Below the pieces are notes generated by a model that saw only the letters and a program-made list of their open reading frames with translations, did not search any database and was not told the origin of the DNA. Shown one piece after another: positions 1-5,523 of a stretch of 9,622 nucleotides of DNA; positions within the stretch are counted from its first letter, which is position 1; the number at the start of each line of letters is the position of its first letter. Both the position numbers and the translations under genes were made by a program. The stretch is from Deltaproteobacteria bacterium (GTDB taxonomy: Bacteria; Myxococcota_A; UBA9160; SZUA-336): contig DAOUZG010000047.1 in NCBI GenBank assembly GCA_030665705.1, positions 1 through 9,622 of the forward strand, given 5' to 3'.

Positions 1-998
1 CCGCGTGCGCGGCACTCCCGTACGACGTCCCAGACGATCAAAAAGTACCCCTCCAGGTCGAGCCGGCGGATGATGGCGAACTCGTGCTCGAGCTGGAGAC
101 GGACTTTGTCGGGAATCTTCCCGTCGTAGCGCTCCCGCACGCCGAGAACACAGAGCTCCCGGAGCTTTCCGGGGAGCGTCTCACCCGGAGAGAGCGGAAA
201 ATCGGGAAACGTGTACCCCAGATCTTCCAGCGTGAAGACACACGCATCCGCGATCCGGAGCGTGTTTGTTACCGCGTTCGGAAGGTCTCGGAATCGCCGT
301 GCCATCTCCTCGGGAGAATGGAGATGACGTTCCGCGTTCGGGAGGAGGAGCCTCCCCGCACGGTCAAGGGTCGTTTTGTGTTTTAGACACAAAAAGGCGT
401 CGAGTACGCGCTTCCCCTCCGGACGGGCGTGCCGGGCGTCGCCCGTCGCAACGGGCGGGAGCCCCGTCTCGAGAAGCTTCCGGTTGCGGCGCTCCTGGTC
501 GGGGTCGGCATGGCGCCGGAGCTCCGCGTAGAGATCGTGGGGGAAGAGGGTCCGGAGGGGCGCGGCCAGCACCGGATCGCGTACGAGCGCAACGAGCCCC
601 TCCGCGTGAGCGCGCAGCGCCTTCGGAGTAACCCGACAGTGCGGTTTCGGGTAGGAGGCGTGTCCGAGCGTGAGCAATCGACACAAATTTCGGTAGCCCT
701 GCCGATCCTTCACTAGGAGGAGGATTCGTCCCCCGTCGGGCGGGGGATCGCTCTTGCGCTTGGGCTTGCCTTCCCCGAGAAGCGTGACCCGTGCTCCCAC
801 GATCGCGCGCAGCCCGAGCTTCCTCGCCGCTTCGTGGAAGCGGGGGACCCCGTAGATGCCGTGGAGGTCAGCCAGGGCGAGGGTCGCGTGGCCGAGATCG
901 GCCGCCCGCTGGGCCAGATCCTCCGGCAAAGAGGCTCCCTCCAGAAAGCTGAAGGCGCTTCGTACCCCGAGCTCGACATAGGACGGGCTAGAACCCAT
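1..998 (-). CDS. dnaE2: Error-prone DNA polymerase DnaE2 (N-terminal 332 codons, runs off the left edge)
   Basis: DnaE2 is the C-family polymerase of the ImuA-ImuB-DnaE2 translesion complex, which makes damage-induced mutations. The minus strand is open from ATG at 998 to position 1. The product opens with the PHP-domain signature YVELGVRSAFSFLEGAS (residues 7-23), followed by ALADLHGIYGVPRFH (41-55), VATGDARHARPEGKR (183-197) and the polymerase-family segment LEGYFLIVWDVV (315-326). The palm and finger domains lie outside the window. The first PHP metal motif, usually H-x-H in PHP domains, reads G-x-R at residues 11-13, so PHP chemistry is probably lost. The chosen start lies inside the terminal repeat of a foldback element (988-1154) and has only a weak ribosome site, GGGAG 12 nt upstream. 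GTG at 1026-1028 is an in-frame alternative. The reading frame stays open through the whole element back to a TGA at 1155-1157. The gene is downstream of and co-directional with imuB. Family identity is clear from the PHP sequence and the cassette context. Confidence 0.93.
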   Translation of the reverse strand, partial: MGSSPSYVELGVRSAFSFLEGASLPEDLAQRAADLGHATLALADLHGIYGVPRFHEAARKLGLRAIVGARVTLLGEGKPKRKSDPPPDGGRILLLVKDRQGYRNLCRLLTLGHASYPKPHCRVTPKALRAHAEGLVALVRDPVLAAPLRTLFPHDLYAELRRHADPDQERRNRKLLETGLPPVATGDARHARPEGKRVLDAFLCLKHKTTLDRAGRLLLPNAERHLHSPEEMARRFRDLPNAVTNTLRIADACVFTLEDLGYTFPDFPLSPGETLPGKLRELCVLGVRERYDGKIPDKVRLQLEHEFAIIRRLDLEGYFLIVWDVVRECRAR

Positions 999-1154
999 CT
1001 CAAAAACCCACTCCCGTCGCCAGGTCACCCTGGCGGGCCGATCTCTGCGTTGCGCTCGCTCGGAATAACGAGGGATATGCCTCGCTCGCGACGCCTTGAG
1101 CTCGGCCCCCCAGGGTTGCCTGGCTCGGTCCGGGGTTTCTGAGATGGGTTCTAG
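988..1154. mobile_element. 167-bp CTAG-bounded foldback (MITE-like) element between imuB and dnaE2
   Basis: The ends 988-1009 and 1133-1154 are inverted repeats matching at 21 of 22 positions, each starting CTAGAACCCATCTCA. Pairing resumes further in: GCCAGG 1019-1024 with CCTGGC 1119-1124, CCCTGG 1028-1033 with CCAGGG 1110-1115, GGCCGA 1036-1041 with TCGGCC 1102-1107, and the segment 1047-1054 with 1087-1094. The centre holds a smaller hairpin, CGAGG 1069-1073 with CCTCG 1080-1084. Most of the element is therefore one imperfect palindrome. It carries no gene of its own. The right-hand CTAG contains the imuB stop codon, and the left repeat contains the dnaE2 start. The core 1049-1103 resembles 4301-4354 of the second element. 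A terminal CTAG fits duplication of TA in a CTAG target, as in the IS630/Tc1 superfamily, or a 4-bp YTAR target, as in IS5-type elements. Which family mobilised it is unknown, and no transposase is present here. Confidence 0.85.
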
Positions 1155-2644
1155 TCATAGGTCCCGTCCACGAACCACCCCCCGTCCTCGAGGTTTCGGT
1201 ACATCCGGTAGATCCCGCCGTCGGCCAGTTCGACATCGAAGTAGTCCCGGGCAAAGCGGCTCTCCCCCCACCACTCTCCGTAGAGCCGCCAGGGTCCGGC
1301 CCGGTGAAGGACTCGACCTCCGGCGAGTTCTCGTGCGCGGGCGCCGTCGAGCGGCTCGACATGAGCGGGTCCCCCGTCGGTGCCGTAGACCCGGACGGGA
1401 ACGGGTGGACGGAGAGCCCGGAGAGCCAGTGCTGGAGGAGGAAGGGCGGGTCCGTTTTGCGGGACGGGAGCCCGGGTCTCCGGGTTCTCCCGGTTAAAGG
1501 GATCGAGACGTCCGGCCTCGGGGCGGTGTGTGTCCTCGAGTCCCGGCGCCCCCACCCGACCGGAGCCGCAGAGCGCTTCCAGACGGGCCACGGTCACGGC
1601 AAGCTCGGCGGGGGCCGGAAGGGGAGGGAGGAACAGATCGAGCTGGGCCGTATCGACACCACCCGGTGTTGCAACGATCCGCACCCGCTCGATCGGCTCT
1701 CCGGGTGGGTTCTGCTCGAGGGCTAGCCGGACCAAGGAGACGAGGACGGGTACCTCGAGAGTCGGAGCGGCCAGCCGGATGGGTCGAGCGAAAAGCTTCC
1801 CACTCTCGAGCACGAACTCGAGATGTAGCTCCCGACAGGCGAGCCCCCGAAGTCGGAGTCGACGGGTGAGCCGGTCGAGTACCCCCCGCAGGAAGAAGGC
1901 GAGGGTCTCGAGGTTTCCCACCGGGTAGCCGGTCTCCGTCCCCTCCTCGAAACGGAGCGGCGCCGATGTCGGGCGGAAGGGGATGAGGTCCTCTCCGCGC
2001 GCCCGCCGGGCCAGACGGACCCCCTCCTCCCCGAGCCGTGATCCCAGGGCATCGAGGGGGAGGTTGGCGAGCTCCCCCAGGGTGTGGATCCCCCACCGAG
2101 TCAGTCGCTCCGCCTCCTCCTGCGGTGGGTCGAGGAGGTCCACGGGCAGGGTTTCCAGAAACTCCCGGACGGAGTGGGCGGGAACGATATGCCCCCCACC
2201 CCGATGGGAGGCGGCAAGGTGGGACACCGTGCGGGTGGGACCGATTCCCACACGGGTTCCCTCGAGCCCAGTCTCTTCGAGCCGGGCCTCCAGGGCGGTG
2301 CGGAGTCCCCGCTCCGTCGGAAACAGCGCCTGGGTTCCCTCCAGATCCAGGAAGGCGAGGCCCGGAGCAGCGTCCTCCACGCGGGGGGTGACGGAGCAGG
2401 CTACGTCGAGAAGGGCCTCCCGGGCGGAGCGGACCCCCTCAACGGACAGGGGACGGACGATCAGGTCCGGTCGGATGGTTCGCGCCTGGGCCACGGTGAG
2501 CCCCCGCATCCACCCTGCGAGGATCGTGGCCCGCTCGTCCCCCTCCTCTACGATGGCCACGGGATTCCCCTGGAGCTCCGGCTCTGCCCGGAGGGCGGCG
2601 GCAAGGGGCAGGTCGAGCACGAGTAGGCAGCTGTACCGAGCCAT
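1151..2644 (-). CDS. imuB: ImuB, catalytically inactive Y-family polymerase-like scaffold
   Basis: ImuB bridges DnaE2 and ImuA to the sliding clamp during mutagenic lesion bypass. The 497-aa product starts MARYSCLLVLDLPLAAALRA and contains the FLDLEG segment (residues 98-103), which replaces the catalytic motif of active Y-family enzymes. The aromatic steric-gate segment found after the first aspartate of active enzymes is also missing, so it should not polymerise DNA. A helix-hairpin-helix-like stretch LTRWGIHTLGELANLP lies at 181-196. A clamp-binding motif QLDLF is at 334-338. A proline-rich linker (about 360-415) leads to the conserved ImuB C-terminal segment GPWRLYGEWWGE...FARDYFDV...YRMYRNL...WFVDGTYD (450-497). 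The ATG at 2644 lies 5 nt after the imuA stop, indicating one transcript. The stop TAG (1151-1153) is formed by the terminal CTAG of the foldback element. The open frame upstream of 2644, antiparallel to imuA codons, is not part of the gene. Confidence 0.97.
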   Translation of the reverse strand: MARYSCLLVLDLPLAAALRAEPELQGNPVAIVEEGDERATILAGWMRGLTVAQARTIRPDLIVRPLSVEGVRSAREALLDVACSVTPRVEDAAPGLAFLDLEGTQALFPTERGLRTALEARLEETGLEGTRVGIGPTRTVSHLAASHRGGGHIVPAHSVREFLETLPVDLLDPPQEEAERLTRWGIHTLGELANLPLDALGSRLGEEGVRLARRARGEDLIPFRPTSAPLRFEEGTETGYPVGNLETLAFFLRGVLDRLTRRLRLRGLACRELHLEFVLESGKLFARPIRLAAPTLEVPVLVSLVRLALEQNPPGEPIERVRIVATPGGVDTAQLDLFLPPLPAPAELAVTVARLEALCGSGRVGAPGLEDTHRPEAGRLDPFNRENPETRAPVPQNGPALPPPALALRALRPPVPVRVYGTDGGPAHVEPLDGARARELAGGRVLHRAGPWRLYGEWWGESRFARDYFDVELADGGIYRMYRNLEDGGWFVDGTYD

Positions 2645-2649
2645 TGGGG

Positions 2650-3444
2650 CTATCCGACGGAAGCCGACCGGGTGGGAGGGGAACGGGAAGGGTTGGGAGG
2701 ACCCCCGGGGCGCTGCAGCACCCGGAAGGGGTGCTCCATGCCGATCGGGCCGACACGGTTCCGCACGACGGTCGCATACGCCTCGATCCCCTCGAAAAGC
2801 TCCCCCTCGAAGAGCGCCCGCCGCCGCTCGGTCCAGAGGCCGAGCGTGGGAGAGGCTCCGGCGACCCGTTCGGGGACCAGGACCAGGGCCGTGGCCCGGG
2901 CTTCCTGCGCTCTCCGGAGCAACCGGATCCAGATGGGGGAGGCGAGCCGGGCGAGCCTCGAGAGGGAGGCACCCTGGAGGTCCAGGACGACGAGGGCGAA
3001 TCCGGTTCGGAGCAGGAGCTCCGCACAGCGGAGCGCCTCCGACAACCCCCGGGGACGGGCCCACAGAAGGGAGCCCATTTCCGCTCCGGCCCGTCGCAGG
3101 GACCGGGGGTCCAGTGCGTCCGGAAGATCGACCCAGCCGACAAGCTCCCCGCGAAGAGTGGTGCCGGCGACCATCCGGCAGGCCAGCGCGGTTCGCCCGG
3201 AGGAGGCCTCCCCTGCGACCTCGATCAGACGTCCCCTTCGACTCTCCGGGGGCCAGAGGAGGGAGTCGAGGGAGAGGGGAGCTGGGGGGACGGCCTCGTC
3301 CATCGGCCGGGGTTCCGGGCCCGGGGCTGGATGGAGAGACGCCCCGGGGAGGGGGCCCCCCACCCGGACCCTCCCTGCGAGTCCTACCTCGCGAAGGGCT
3401 ATCTCGAGACTCTGGACGCGGCTTTTCTGAACGCGGCTTTCCAT
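2650..3444 (-). CDS. imuA: ImuA, RecA-like protein of the translesion cassette
   Basis: ImuA (called ImuA' or SulA-like in some lineages) is a RecA-fold partner of ImuB and DnaE2, thought to connect the complex to the RecA/ssDNA substrate. The product is 264 aa. Residues 1-60 are a low-complexity leader containing a tandem pentapeptide, SRVQK-SRVQS (3-12). The RecA core begins around 70 with RRGRLIEVAGEASSGRTALA. Its P-loop GEASSGRT (78-85) has arginine where RecA has the catalytic lysine. WVDLPDALDP (104-113) and the hydrophobic Walker-B-like strand LVVLDLQ (151-157) follow. The tail after 240 is proline-rich and basic. GAGG on the mRNA (complement of 3451-3454), 7 nt before ATG 3444, supports this start. 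The gene heads the operon and is spaced 5 nt from imuB. Identity rests on the RecA-like core plus adjacency to imuB and dnaE2; the family is poorly conserved in sequence. Confidence 0.89.
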   Translation of the reverse strand: MESRVQKSRVQSLEIALREVGLAGRVRVGGPLPGASLHPAPGPEPRPMDEAVPPAPLSLDSLLWPPESRRGRLIEVAGEASSGRTALACRMVAGTTLRGELVGWVDLPDALDPRSLRRAGAEMGSLLWARPRGLSEALRCAELLLRTGFALVVLDLQGASLSRLARLASPIWIRLLRRAQEARATALVLVPERVAGASPTLGLWTERRRALFEGELFEGIEAYATVVRNRVGPIGMEHPFRVLQRPGGPPNPSRSPPTRSASVG

Positions 3445-3453
3445 CCGGGACCT

Positions 3454-3493
3454 CGAATCTCGGATTTTCGCTCTTTATTCGCTGTCCGGTCAA
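3454..3493 (-). promoter_or_regulatory. Candidate imuA promoter with overlapping imperfect palindrome
   Basis: Reading the minus strand, TTGACC (3493-3488) resembles a -35 box. CGAAAA (3470-3465, 17-nt spacer) or GAAAAT (18-nt spacer) is a weak -10 box, about 20 nt before the imuA ATG. A 17-bp imperfect palindrome, CGAA...TTCG (3454-3470, 6 of 8 pairs matching), overlaps the -10 region, and GCGAA repeats 11 bp apart lie between the boxes. These would be the natural place for damage-responsive control of the cassette. However, no canonical LexA box of the known types could be found, so the regulator is unknown. This is a pattern match by eye only. Confidence 0.35.
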
Positions 3494-3609
3494 GAGAGTC
3501 TCGCCGGGCCCTTCCGGGTGCCCGAGACCCGGACGAGGCGGCTCAAGGGATGTCGGCCGAGCGTCGCTGGGGTATCCAAGACGTTCGTCAGCAGGGAGCG
3601 AAGATTCCG

Positions 3610-4242
3610 ATGGAAAACGATCCGACCGAATTTCTCTCCGGACACCCACAGCTTTTCATTCGCCAGAAGAAGGAATGGACCGAGATCCTCACGGATTGGG
3701 AGACGAGTAATCGATACACCGTGATGGATGCGGAGCAGAGCGAAATCGGCTTTATCGCCGAGAAGTCCGGGGGGGTCGCAGCCTTCTTGAAGCGTATGTT
3801 TCTCCGCTCCCACAGACCCTTCGAGGTCCACGTATTCGATCACGCGGGGAAGGTGCTCCTCACCCTGACGCGAAGCTTCTTTTTCTTCTTCTCGGATCTC
3901 GAAGTTCTGGGACCGAATTCCAAGCTTCTCGGCAACGTCCGCCGACGCTTCGGCATTCTCTACAGGAAGTACGACCTCGTCGACGAATACGGGCATACCT
4001 TCGCGCGAATCGAAGGTCCCCGCTGGAGAATCTGGACCTTCCCCGTCAACGATGTGAACGGCCCGAATCGTGCGACGATCTCCAAGAAGTGGGGCGGTGC
4101 CCTACGAGAAATCTTCTCCGACGCGGACACGTTCATGGTCGACTTCGCAAGCGGCCAGTGGACCGAGCATCAGAAGACCATCATCTTCGCCGCCGCCATC
4201 AGCATCGACTTCGACTTCTTCGAGGACAATCAGAGGAACTAG
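3610..4242 (+). CDS. Scramblase/LURP-one-related family protein
   Basis: The 210-aa product resembles bacterial members of the phospholipid scramblase / LURP-one-related (tubby-like barrel) superfamily. Supporting stretches are LFIRQKKEWTEILTDWETSNRY (15-36), the FEVHVFD segment followed by LTLTRSF (71-90), GNVRRRFGILYRKYDLVDEYG (108-128) and the C-terminal hydrophobic strand/helix IIFAAAISIDFDFFED (191-206). The last segment corresponds to the family's lipid-facing C-terminal helix. Cellular function of bacterial members is not established; membrane association is an inference. ATG 3610 is preceded by AGGGAG about 11 nt upstream; ATG 3550 is an in-frame alternative adding 20 residues. The long open frame upstream is antisense to imuA and is not coding. 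The gene is divergent from imuA. Its TAG stop (4240-4242) lies in the terminal CTAG of the second foldback element. Without that element the next gene would start about 10 nt downstream, suggesting an ancestral operon. Confidence 0.83.
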   Translation: MENDPTEFLSGHPQLFIRQKKEWTEILTDWETSNRYTVMDAEQSEIGFIAEKSGGVAAFLKRMFLRSHRPFEVHVFDHAGKVLLTLTRSFFFFFSDLEVLGPNSKLLGNVRRRFGILYRKYDLVDEYGHTFARIEGPRWRIWTFPVNDVNGPNRATISKKWGGALREIFSDADTFMVDFASGQWTEHQKTIIFAAAISIDFDFFEDNQRN

Positions 4243-4406
4243 TGTCCTGTCCCGGAAGTTCGCTTGCATTCCCGGCGGCCGTTGCATCCGTGCTCGCGGT
4301 GTTGCACTCGCTCGACGAAACTACGGATTCGCCTCGCTCGTGCGCCTTGCGAGCCCGGCGCCTCGGCCGCGGGAAACGCGTCGGAACTCCCGGGACAGGA
4401 CACTAG
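4239..4406. mobile_element. 168-bp CTAG-bounded foldback (MITE-like) element after the scramblase gene
   Basis: Terminal inverted repeats 4239-4261 and 4384-4406 match at 22 of 23 positions and begin CTAGTGTCCTGTCCCGG. Inside them, the left arm (TTCCCGGCGGCC, CTCGC) continues to pair imperfectly with the right arm (GGCCGCGGGAAA, GCGAG), giving a near-full-length palindrome. Length, the CTAG boundary, foldback shape and a shared core make it a second member of the family seen at 988-1154. In the core, GTTGC-CTCGCTCG begins 62 bp from the left end here and 61 bp in the other copy, and GCCTCGCTCG follows. The terminal repeats beyond CTAG differ between the copies. It carries no gene and separates the scramblase gene from the DUF2784 gene. 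The left CTAG supplies the scramblase stop codon. Confidence 0.85.
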
Positions 4407-4415
4407 AGCCTGCTT

Positions 4416-4805
4416 TTGACATCACCGGTGATCTTTCAGGCCCTCATCGATCTCGTCGTTCTCCTTCACTTCTCCTTCATCCTGTTTGCAATCTTCGGCG
4501 GGCTTCTCGCCCTTCGCTGGCGATGCGTCCTCTGGATCCATGCCCCCGCCGCTCTATGGGCGGCTCTCATCGAATTCGGCGGGTGGCTCTGCCCGCTTAC
4601 TCCGCTCGAGAACTGGCTCCGTGCGGCGTCGGGTCGAGCCGGCTACCCCGGAGGGTTCATCGAGCATTACGTTGTTCCCATCGTCTATCCGCCGGGCCTC
4701 ACACGCGAGCTTCAAGTCGTTCTCGGTGTCCTGGTCATCATCGTGAACGTGGTCGTCTACCTGCTGGTTTGGCGCCGTCGGCTCCGTGCTAGCATGCGAC
4801 GGTGA
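4416..4805 (+). CDS. DUF2784 family membrane protein
   Basis: A small integral membrane protein of unknown function with the DUF2784 layout. Three hydrophobic segments lie at about residues 8-32 (LIDLVVLLHFSFILFAIFGGLL), 38-58 (VLWIHAPAALWAALIEFGGWL) and 100-119 (QVVLGVLVIIVNVVVYLLVW). The family signature CPLTPLEN is at 59-66, followed by GYPGGFIEHY (76-85) and a basic tail. The length of 129 aa is normal for the family. The start is uncertain. TTG 4416 gives the longest frame, and GTG 4428 gives MIFQALIDLVVLLHF, which fits the usual short N-terminus better; neither has a good Shine-Dalgarno site. The gene lies 9 nt after a foldback element that may have cut it off from an upstream ribosome site or transcript. 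Confidence 0.88.
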   Translation: MTSPVIFQALIDLVVLLHFSFILFAIFGGLLALRWRCVLWIHAPAALWAALIEFGGWLCPLTPLENWLRAASGRAGYPGGFIEHYVVPIVYPPGLTRELQVVLGVLVIIVNVVVYLLVWRRRLRASMRR

Positions 4806-4857
4806 CGACCGAGGGTCTGGGAGCTGAGTGCTAGCTCGGCACGCCGCGGAGCCGACG
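4776..4857. repeat. Interrupted inverted repeat between the DUF2784 and DAPG-hydrolase genes
   Basis: CGTCGGCTCC (4776-4785) is the exact reverse complement of GGAGCCGACG (4848-4857). Inside it, GCTAGCA (4788-4794) is the reverse complement of TGCTAGC (4829-4835). Both inner arms contain CTAG. The right arm has 12 extra unpaired bases between the two blocks. The structure spans the 3' end of the DUF2784 gene and the leader of the next gene. It could be an mRNA hairpin, a weak terminator lacking a U-tract, or a decayed small repeat. Confidence 0.4.
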
Positions 4858-4860
4858 ACG

Positions 4861-5499
4861 ATGGAGCTCAAAGACGCCAACAGGCTGCTGAAGCCGGGTT
4901 ACACAGAATTGGAGTCGGGCTACGTTCGGCTCGAGGATGGTCAGCTCCACGTGGCCGCCTGGACGACCCTGTTCGGTTGCAAGGGCCACATGGTCGAATG
5001 GTGGTTCGGCTTTCTCGAGACCACCGAGCACTACAAGTGGTGGCATCCCATCGATCACGTCTGGTGCGAGTGGATCGGAGAGCGCAACAGCGGTCGCTTC
5101 GTGGGGGGTACCCACCACGTGCACGAGCGCATCGGAGGGGAGCTCCAGAAGCTCAAGATCCACTTCCGAGATCCGACGGAGTATCTCGACGTTTCCGAAT
5201 TCCAGGGAGCTGGAATCAGTGCAGCTGTCTGTGCTCGCGTAGGGCAGCTCGAAGTGCCTGTCTGGGGAGGGCACCTCATTCACCTCTGTCGCGATACGGA
5301 CTACGGCTGCGAGATGCGAAGCCGCTTCTGGCTCGGCGACGTCGACCCTCTCGAGCTTGCGCCGGACCGCGAGGCGCGCATCCGGCTCTTCCCTGACGCG
5401 TTGGGAGAGGGCCTCCTCAAGCACACCCACGAGGAGATGAGCTACCTGGCGGGCTTCCTCCCCGGTCTCTACACGCGGGAAACGGGGTCCCCGGCTTAG
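4861..5499 (+). CDS. DAPG hydrolase (PhlG-like) family protein
   Basis: The family founder, PhlG, is a zinc enzyme that cleaves the C-C bond of 2,4-diacetylphloroglucinol. Here the 212-aa product shows the family pattern MVEWWFGFLETTEHYKWWHP-DHVWCEW (44-71), GGTHHVHERIGG (82-93), LKIHFRDP (98-105), GGHLIHLCRD (136-145), EMRSRFWLGD (151-160) and HTHEEMSYLAGFLPGLY (188-204). His and Glu residues in these blocks (for example H62, E89, H141, H188 or H190) are candidate zinc ligands by analogy with the His/Glu set of PhlG; the exact mapping is not certain. The true substrate is unknown, since many homologues lie outside phloroglucinol pathways and none is visible here. ATG 4861 is preceded by GGAG with a 9-nt spacer. 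GTG 4828 would add 11 residues and has GGGAG just upstream. No signal peptide is evident, so a cytoplasmic location is likely. Confidence 0.84.
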   Translation: MELKDANRLLKPGYTELESGYVRLEDGQLHVAAWTTLFGCKGHMVEWWFGFLETTEHYKWWHPIDHVWCEWIGERNSGRFVGGTHHVHERIGGELQKLKIHFRDPTEYLDVSEFQGAGISAAVCARVGQLEVPVWGGHLIHLCRDTDYGCEMRSRFWLGDVDPLELAPDREARIRLFPDALGEGLLKHTHEEMSYLAGFLPGLYTRETGSPA

Positions 5500-5513
5500 T
5501 CAGGCGGTGAACC

Positions 5514-5519
5514 AGGAGG
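5514..5519 (+). promoter_or_regulatory. Strong ribosome binding site of the PspC-domain gene
   Basis: A full AGGAGG lies 4 nt before ATG 5524 and 7 nt before the next codon, ATG 5527. The second start has the more usual spacing, so the mature N-terminus may be one Met shorter. This is the best Shine-Dalgarno match among the gene starts examined here. Confidence 0.75.
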
Positions 5520-5523
5520 AGTC

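Noticed and set aside
988..1154. Interpretation as a simple intrinsic terminator.
   Set aside because: There is no U-tract after the stems, the repeats run to CTAG at both ends, and a homologous unit occurs at 4239-4406. A repeat element is the better explanation, although it may still impede transcription.
1000..1362. 120-residue minus-strand frame crossing the element and the end of imuB.
   Set aside because: It overlaps imuB codons in another frame and ends inside the foldback element; no domain seen.
2644..3609. Open frame upstream of the scramblase start, in frame with it.
   Set aside because: It is antisense to imuA and low in complexity; the family similarity starts near 3610, where a ribosome site is present.
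3445..3609. Canonical LexA operator upstream of imuA.
   Set aside because: No known LexA consensus was found on either strand; only the weak palindrome reported above.
2645..3649. Upstream extension of the imuB reading frame on the minus strand, giving an 832-residue frame.
   Set aside because: It runs through imuA in another frame, is Pro/Arg/Gly-rich without family features, and ImuB homologues begin at the MARYSCLLVLDLP start at 2644.
1983..3710. Long plus-strand open frame of 575 codons opposite imuA and imuB.
   Set aside because: It is an antisense by-product of the GC-rich codons of imuAB, with low-complexity Arg/Ser/Pro sequence and no recognisable domain.
3490..3996. Minus-strand 168-residue frame opposite the scramblase gene.
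   Set aside because: It is the complement of a well-supported gene and shows no independent features.
4301..4354. CTCGCTCG repeats in the element cores as a CRISPR or tandem repeat.
   Set aside because: The short repeats are irregular, with no spacer periodicity; they belong to the palindromic core.
4416..4421. TTGACA hexamer as a -35 box for the DUF2784 gene.
   Set aside because: No -10-like sequence lies 16-18 nt downstream, and the hexamer falls in the coding region.
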